64,000 nt of DNA from Phaeobacter sp. J2-8 (GTDB lineage: Bacteria; Pseudomonadota; Alphaproteobacteria; Rhodobacterales; Rhodobacteraceae), in NCBI RefSeq assembly GCF_022867865.1, contig NZ_JALIEC010000002.1, positions 434,001 through 498,000 of the forward strand. Reading direction: 5' to 3'. Positions 58,984 through 64,000 of the stretch are shown here, one piece after another. Both the position numbers and the translations under genes were made by a program. Under the pieces are notes generated by a model. That model searched no databases. It was given only the letters and a program-made list of their open reading frames with translations, and was not told the origin of the DNA. Numbering within the stretch: position 1 is the first letter of the stretch; each line of letters starts with the position of its first letter.

Positions 58984-59993
58984 CCAACGCCGCGCATTTC
59001 GCCAATATGCCGGATGGCACCCCCGTCGCGCAGATCACTCTGCGCGGCGGCGGGCTGACGGCCCGGGTCTTGACCCATGGCGCGCGAATTCAGGATCTGC
59101 GGCTGGACGGGGTGGCCCATCCGCTGGTTCTGGGCAGTTCGGATTTTGCCCCTTATCTGGATGACATGCTCTATTTCGGTGCCATCGTCGGCCGGTTTGC
59201 CAATCGGATCGCCGGTGGGGCCTTTGTGATCGACGGCACACCCCATCAGGTGGATCGCAATTTCCTTGGCAAACATTGCCTGCATGGCGGCAGTGACGGC
59301 ACCGCATCGCGGGTGTGGGAGGTGGCTGCGCTCAAGGAAGATGCAGTTGAATTGCGTCTGGATCTGGCTGATGGCGAGATGGGATTTCCCGGCGCGATGC
59401 AGGTGATGGCGACAATCGCCCTGCCCGGTGATGGTGTCCTGGCGATGGATATCCGCGCGACGAGTGATGCCGCGACGCCCTGTTCCTTTGCCCATCATGG
59501 CTATTTCAATCTGGATGGCAGCGTCGACATCGCGGACCATCTGTTGCAGGTCGCGGCAGAGACCTATCTGCCGGTCGACGCCGAAATGATCCCGCTGGGC
59601 GCGCCCGATACATTGGCCGGAACCGCGTTTGATTTCCGCGCGGCACGGGCGCTTGGCCACAGCCAGGTTGACCATAATTTCTGTCTGGCCACGGCCCGGC
59701 GCACCTGTCAGCCGGTTGCCAATTTGACCGGCGCGACATCCGGCGTGAAGATGCGGGTGGAAACCACCGAACCGGGATTACAGGTCTATGGCGCGGCGAC
59801 CTTTCCCGCCGCAGGTCTGAGCGGGTTTGACGGGCGGCGCTATGGCCCGCACGCCGGGTTGGCATTGGAAACCCAAAGCTGGCCCGATGCGCCAAACCGG
59901 CCCACCTATCCCGACACGATCCTGCGCCCGGGTGAGCGCTATCACCATCAGGTGCGGTATGTCTTTGACCGGTCAGAGACCGCCAGCGCCTAG
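58980..59993 (+). CDS. galM: Aldose 1-epimerase (galactose mutarotase)
   Basis: 337 aa. Family blocks include GAIVGRFANRIAGGAFVIDG, the His in KHCLHGG, AHHGYFNLDGS with the catalytic-region His, and LALETQSWPDAPNRP with the catalytic Glu. It equilibrates aldose anomers before dehydrogenation. It is third in the dgo operon (ATGA overlap with dgoA). No signal peptide is seen. Confidence 0.94.
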   Translation: MTNAAHFANMPDGTPVAQITLRGGGLTARVLTHGARIQDLRLDGVAHPLVLGSSDFAPYLDDMLYFGAIVGRFANRIAGGAFVIDGTPHQVDRNFLGKHCLHGGSDGTASRVWEVAALKEDAVELRLDLADGEMGFPGAMQVMATIALPGDGVLAMDIRATSDAATPCSFAHHGYFNLDGSVDIADHLLQVAAETYLPVDAEMIPLGAPDTLAGTAFDFRAARALGHSQVDHNFCLATARRTCQPVANLTGATSGVKMRVETTEPGLQVYGAATFPAAGLSGFDGRRYGPHAGLALETQSWPDAPNRPTYPDTILRPGERYHHQVRYVFDRSETASA

Positions 59994-60467
59994 CGGTCCG
60001 ATATGCATTATGGGTCTGCCCCGTGGCAGGCCCAGCCAACCGGCAAAACACGCGGCCAGTTCTGACCGCTGTTGTTACGCCCAGTTTGTTCCCCCCTAGT
60101 TTATCCCCCCTGTTTACCCCTCCAGTTCATCCCCCTATCGGCCCGTCCGCCGACATGTCGGCATTCCAAATTCCGGGGCGCTGGTCGGGTACTGGTCGGG
60201 CGCTGGTGGGGTGCTGGTGGGGTGCTGGTGGGGCGCGGGTATTGTACCCCCCGCTTCATTTCTTGTATGGGGCTTTGGTATGACCAAATTGGACAGCCTG
60301 TGACCCACCCCCTTGCCACGATCCACCCCCCTGATCGGGGGCTGCACGCATGATCAATGCGGCCACGATGGCATTTCGGGCAAGGTCAGCCGCTGCCACC
60401 ACACTGGCACCGACACCCGCCCAAGCGATCCAAAACGCCCTATGACCCCCACTTTCGGAGACCAAAG
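59994..60467. other. Long GC-skewed intergenic region before kdgK
   Basis: 474 bp without a convincing gene. It contains four loose C-rich units (each ending in four to six C) at about 60075-60136, a 14-bp palindrome GCCGACATGTCGGC at 60149-60162, an 11-bp G-rich tandem repeat, and a small hairpin CCCCC-TGATC-GGGGG at 60327-60341. Open frames across it are rich in Pro and look spurious. Confidence 0.6.
60177..60239. repeat. G-rich 11-bp tandem repeat
   Basis: Five units of exactly 11 bp with consensus GGNRCTGGTSG (examples GGCGCTGGTCG, GGTGCTGGTGG), from 60177 to 60231, plus a partial sixth. The last two full copies are identical. Regular runs of two to four G on one strand could fold as a G-quadruplex in DNA or in the transcript. 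Confidence 0.9.
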
Positions 60468-61373
60468 ATGCCTGCCCAACCGCTGAAGATTGCCTGTATT
60501 GGCGAAGTGATGATTGAACTTGTCGCCGAAGGCGTCGACCGCGCGGCGATCAATGTCGCAGGTGACAGCTATAACACCGCCGTCTATCTGGCGCGGATGT
60601 TGCCCGAGGCAGAGGTCTCTTTTGTCACGGCTTTGGGCACGGATCGGTTCTCTGATCGCATTGTCGACCATATGCAGGCGCATGGCGTTGGCACCGGCCT
60701 GATCGAACGGCGCGACGACAAATCGCCGGGTCTCTATGCGATTGAAACCGATGCCAGCGGCGAACGCAGCTTTACCTATTGGCGCTCGGACAGCGCGGCG
60801 CGCACGCTCTTTACCGAACCATGTGTCGTTGGGCTGGATCGGCTGGCGGCGATGGATGTGATCCTTGTGACCGGAATTTCCATGGCGATCCTGCCGCCGG
60901 ACAGCCGGGCGCGGTTGATCTCGGCGCTCGATGATCTGCGCACAAATGGCGTGCGTCTGGTCTATGACAGCAACTACCGCCCCGCCCTGTGGGACAGTCA
61001 GGACACCGCGCGCCAAATCAACCGGGACATGTGGCAACGGACCGATATTGCCCTGCCGTCGGTGGATGACGAAATGGCAATTTTCGGCGATGCCACACCA
61101 GAGGCGGTGCTGACACGGTTGCGCAGCTATGGTTGTGAGGATGGCGCATTGAAACGCGGTGCCGAAGGACCGGCCAGCCTTGATCCCTCTGTCATCCCGC
61201 CACGGTTTGAACCCGCGACCTCCGTTGTCGACACCACCGCCGCAGGCGACAGTTTCAATGCCGGTTTTCTGGCCGCACGCCTGTCTGGGGGCGATCTGAT
61301 CCGGTCCATGCAATCCGGCCATGATCTGGCGAGCAAGGTCATTGGCGCAAAAGGGGCGATTGTTGCCACCTGA
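60468..61373 (+). CDS. kdgK: 2-keto-3-deoxygluconate kinase (PfkB family)
   Basis: 301 aa from the ATG at 60468 (GGAG 9 nt upstream). PfkB blocks: [27 protein letters not shown], the substrate-side [10 protein letters not shown], and the anion hole with catalytic Asp in [18 protein letters not shown]. The motif NYRPALW is typical of KDG kinases. It makes KDPG for the Entner-Doudoroff aldolase. It stands apart from the dgo operon by the repeat-rich gap and may have its own promoter. Confidence 0.93.
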   Translation: MPAQPLKIACIGEVMIELVAEGVDRAAINVAGDSYNTAVYLARMLPEAEVSFVTALGTDRFSDRIVDHMQAHGVGTGLIERRDDKSPGLYAIETDASGERSFTYWRSDSAARTLFTEPCVVGLDRLAAMDVILVTGISMAILPPDSRARLISALDDLRTNGVRLVYDSNYRPALWDSQDTARQINRDMWQRTDIALPSVDDEMAIFGDATPEAVLTRLRSYGCEDGALKRGAEGPASLDPSVIPPRFEPATSVVDTTAAGDSFNAGFLAARLSGGDLIRSMQSGHDLASKVIGAKGAIVAT

Positions 61374-61561
61374 GGCCGGGGGCCTGCGGGGACCATGCCG
61401 CCATCGTCGGAAAAGTCGGATTGCCGCTTGCCCAACCCCGCCTGCCCCTGCCAAATAGCGCCATACGATGGTCGATGGACCAAACTGCATTCCGCCCCCG
61501 TCTTTGGTCTGCGCCCCGTGCGCCCCAAAGACGCCCCCAAACTTTGACAACAGGCAGTCAC

Positions 61562-62004
61562 GTGAAAACGATTTATCTTCTCAACGGCCCCAACCTGAAC
61601 CTTCTGGGCAAACGCCAGCCACAGATTTATGGCCATGAAACGCTGGACGATGTGTTGAAACTTTGCACCTCTGCCTGTGCCGAAGGCTTTGACGTGCAAT
61701 TGTTCCAATCCAATCACGAAGGTCAGATCATCGACTGGATTATCAGGCCCGCGAAACCACCGCCGGCATCGTGATCAATCCCGGCGCTTTCACCCATACG
61801 TCGGTGGCGATCCTGGATGCGTTGAACACCTATGATCCGCCGGTGATCGAAGTGCATATCAGCCAGGTCCATAAACGCGAGTCGTTCCGCCATCATTCCT
61901 ATGTCTCGCTGCGCGCCGACGCGGTGATCGCCGGATTGGGCACCGAGGGCTATGCCGCTGCGGTGCGCCGTGTCTGCCAGCTGGATTTCAGCCCGGCCGC
62001 ATAA
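61562..62004 (+). CDS. aroQ: 3-dehydroquinate dehydratase type II, frameshifted
   Basis: 147 aa after adding one base near 61743-61746. The start is a GTG at 61562 ([23 protein letters not shown]; catalytic Tyr in this block). The second half has [22 protein letters not shown] with the active-site Asn, [20 protein letters not shown] and [11 protein letters not shown]. Every catalytic element is present on one or other side of the shift. The enzyme acts in the shikimate pathway. Confidence 0.93.
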
Positions 62005-62063
62005 GCCCACCGGCCAACCGCCGCCACAATCCCGCCCATCAAACGACGCAGAGGAGAGCGCCA

Positions 62064-62827
62064 ATGAATTTGCCCAAAAATGCCTTCAAGGCCGCATTGA
62101 AAGAGGGGCGACGCCAGATCGGGATCTGGAACACAATTCCCAACAACGGGGTTGTCGAATTGCTTGCCGGGTGCGGCTATGACTGGATCCTGATCGACAC
62201 CGAACATTCGGCCATGGGGCCAGAGGATACAGTGTCCCTGATGCAGGCGGCGTCGGCCTATCCGGTCACGACAATCGTGCGCCCCGGCTGGAACAACCCG
62301 GTCGAGATCAAGAAGCTGCTGGATTGCGGCGCGCAAAGCCTGTTGATCCCATATGTGCAGAACGCAGAAGAGGCACGCGCCGCCGTGGCCGCTGTGCGCT
62401 ATCCGCCCGAAGGCATTCGCGGCGTGGCGGGCGCCACCCGTGCCACCCGTTATGGCGCGGTCAAAGACTATGCCAAACACGCGCATGAGGAAATTTGCCT
62501 GTTGGTGCAATGCGAAACCCAAGAGGCGCTGGAACAGATCGAAGCCATTGCAGCGGTCGAGGGTGTTGACGGTATCTTCATCGGCAGGCCGATCTCGCCG
62601 CCTCCATGGGGTATCTGGGCGAGCCGTCCCACCCAGAGGTCAAGGCCGCCATCCTGGATGCGACACGCCGGATCAAGGCCGCGGGCCTGCCCCCCGGCAT
62701 CCTGTCCTTGGATCAACCATTGCTGCGAGAGGCCGCCGAAGCCGGCAGCCAGTTCATTGCGGTGGATGTGGATGGTATTACACTGCGCCAAGGTGCGGCG
62801 GCACGTGCCGCAGAATGGGCGTCTTAG
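62064..62827 (+). CDS. HpcH/HpaI family class II aldolase, frameshifted
   Basis: 254 aa after adding one base near 62582-62588. GGAG lies upstream of the ATG. The first part has the metal and base residues in WILIDTEHSAMG, TIVRPGWNNPVEIKKLLDCG, QSLLIPYVQNAEEA and GVAGATRATRYG. It goes out of frame at GIFIG; the second part resumes with DLAASMGYLGEPSHPEV and ends IAVDVDGITLRQGAAARAAEWAS. Family members cleave 2-keto-3-deoxy sugar acids (YfaU, GarL) or hydroxy-oxo-acids. With kdgK and dgoK nearby, a sugar-acid substrate is plausible. Confidence 0.92.
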
Positions 62828-62962
62828 GGTCCTGACCCGCAACAACTTGACCAGCGCACCTGCGCTGGTCGAGCGTGGATCGGTGGGGCGCCAATGACAG
62901 CCCCCTTTCCTTGCCATCGACAAACCGCAATACTTTCATTGGTCCGGCAAGGAGGATGAAAG

Positions 62963-63891
62963 ATGAAAATTGCAGTGATGGGCGCAGGTGCGCTGGGGGA
63001 TATTTCGGCGGGCGATTGGCGCAGGCCGGGCATGACGTCACCCTGATTGCACGCGGGGCGCATCTGGCGGCGCTGCGCGACAATGGATTGATCATCAACA
63101 GCCCCAAGGGCGATGCGCATCTGAAAGACATCCGCGCGACCGCGACACCCGGCGACGTCGGTCAGGTCGATGTGATCCTGTTCATGGTCAAGAACATCGA
63201 CGTGGAAACCGCCGCAACCGCGATCAAGCCGATGATCGCGGCCGACACCATGGTGGTCACCTGCCAGAACGGCATCACCGCATGGGAGCGGCTGGCGGCC
63301 ATTATCGGCAAGCAACATGTCGTGCCCGGCGTCGCCCGCATTCCCGGTGCGATCACCGCGCCGGGGGTCATCTCCCATTCCGCCCCGCTGGATATTCTGA
63401 CCTTTGGCGAGCCCGAGGGCGGCACGACGCGCCGGTGTGAAAATCTGCATGAAGCACTGGCCGAGGCCGGGACCTCGCCTGTGCTGCATGACAATATTCT
63501 GACCGATCTCTGGATGAAATTTTGCAGCCAATCCACCCTGGCCTCGATGACCACGTTAACCCGGCTGGACATTGGCCCCTTGCGCGACAATCCAGCCTCC
63601 TGGGCGCTGTTTCAGGCCGCCGTGCAAGAGGCCTTTGACGTGGCCAAGGCCGTGCGCCCGGACATGCCGGATGGGGCCCTCGACACCATGCGGGGGTTTG
63701 TGGCGCAATTGCCGGACACGATGCATGCCTCGATGCTGGATGACCTGCGCAACGGCAAACCGCTGGAACATGAATATCTGAGCGGCGATCTGGTGCGATT
63801 GGGCGAAAAGCACGGCGTGCCAACCCCGATACATTCGGTGCTTTACGCCGCGCTTCGGCCCATTGCCGACCCGCTGTTGCCCCAGGGCTAG
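62963..63891 (+). CDS. PanE/ApbA family 2-oxoacid reductase, frameshifted
   Basis: 309 aa after adding one G to the five-G run at 62995-62999. GGAGG lies 7 nt before the ATG at 62963. The restored start is MKIAVMGAGALGGYFGGRLAQAG, the ketopantoate-reductase NADP site. The conserved Lys is in LFMVKNIDVETA, and the C-terminal domain has EHEYLSGDLVRLGEKHGVPTP. The central block WMKFCSQSTLASMTTLTR lacks the Asn residues usual in true PanE, so it is probably a paralogue reducing another 2-oxo acid, perhaps from the HpaI-type aldolase step next door. Confidence 0.9.
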
Positions 63892-63903
63892 ACCACCCGG
63901 ACC

Positions 63904-64000
63904 TTATGCGTCGCGGTCCATGATCCATTGCACCGCTGGATCGGCCTGAAACCGCCATTTGCGCAACGGGCCGGCCATGACGTTGAGGTAATACATCTCA
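63904..64000 (-). CDS. 3' end of an unidentified gene, cut by the right window edge
   Basis: An open frame enters from the right edge on the minus strand and stops with TAA at 63904. Only 31 residues are visible, including MAGPLRKWRFQADPAV and the end IMDRDA. The composition and codon use look like real coding sequence, and it converges with the PanE-like gene 12 bp away. Too little is present to name a family. Confidence 0.5.
   Translation of the reverse strand, partial: EMYYLNVMAGPLRKWRFQADPAVQWIMDRDA

Noticed and set aside
60149-60162. Palindrome GCCGACATGTCGGC as an attachment or resolution site
   Set aside because: There is no integrase, recombinase or second copy in the window; it is reported only as part of the intergenic description.
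60101-60465. Pro-rich open frames in the gap before kdgK
   Set aside because: They arise from the C- and G-rich tandem repeats, and no start site or homology is visible.

Overview
The window looks like a chromosomal segment of a marine-type alphaproteobacterium, most likely family Rhodobacteraceae (Roseobacter group). The basis is GC-rich DNA, dense ATGA-coupled operons, TRAP and ABC importers in number, a RimK fused to a retropepsin-like domain, and a small Gly-tailed secreted peptide of a kind I associate with that family. I see no rRNA, tRNA, CRISPR array, insertion sequence or phage gene. The taxonomic call is inference.

Layout. (1) 1-13.5 kb: an accessory catabolic region. It holds a phytanoyl-CoA-dioxygenase-type gene cut by the left edge, an M20 amidohydrolase, and an eight-gene minus-strand operon: amidase, Rieske oxygenase, unrecognised partner protein, LivH, LivM, fused LivG-LivF, DUF1116 protein, Liv-type binding protein. 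A divergent LysR regulator and a BenC-like [2Fe-2S]/FAD/NAD reductase follow. Together they suggest import, oxygenation and amide or carbamoyl cleavage of an unknown nitrogen-containing compound. (2) 13.9-22.9 kb: housekeeping genes lon, tgt, rimK fusion, SPFH/NfeD, MIP18-type and A-type Fe-S proteins, GNAT. (3) 23-30.1 kb: a DctP-Q-M TRAP transporter with a DctB/DctD-like two-component pair whose regulator has a decayed AAA+ domain, plus duplicated operators. (4) 30.5-43.6 kb: a complete glycogen operon glgP-glgB-glgC-glgA-glgX-malQ-pgm. (5) 43.6-56.7 kb: a LacI-controlled sugar locus with CUT1 ABC importer, two Gfo/Idh/MocA dehydrogenases, two TIM-barrel isomerases, an aldo/keto reductase, GH43 and a cytosolic PD40 propeller. 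(6) 57.4-64 kb: 2-keto-3-deoxy-sugar-acid genes (dgoK, dgoA, galM, kdgK), aroQ, HpaI-type aldolase, PanE-like reductase and the 3' end of an unidentified gene.

Twelve single-base frameshifts lie in otherwise well-conserved genes: amidase, reductase, tgt, rimK (two), SPFH, nfeD, glgP, glgC, aroQ, HpaI aldolase and panE-like. Several are in short homopolymers. This pattern is better explained by residual sequencing error than by gene decay, so these genes are annotated across the shift.

The most promising material is the Rieske/DUF1116/Liv operon, the two dehydrogenase/TIM-barrel pairs in the LacI locus, and the degenerate DctD-like regulator with its matching operator repeats.
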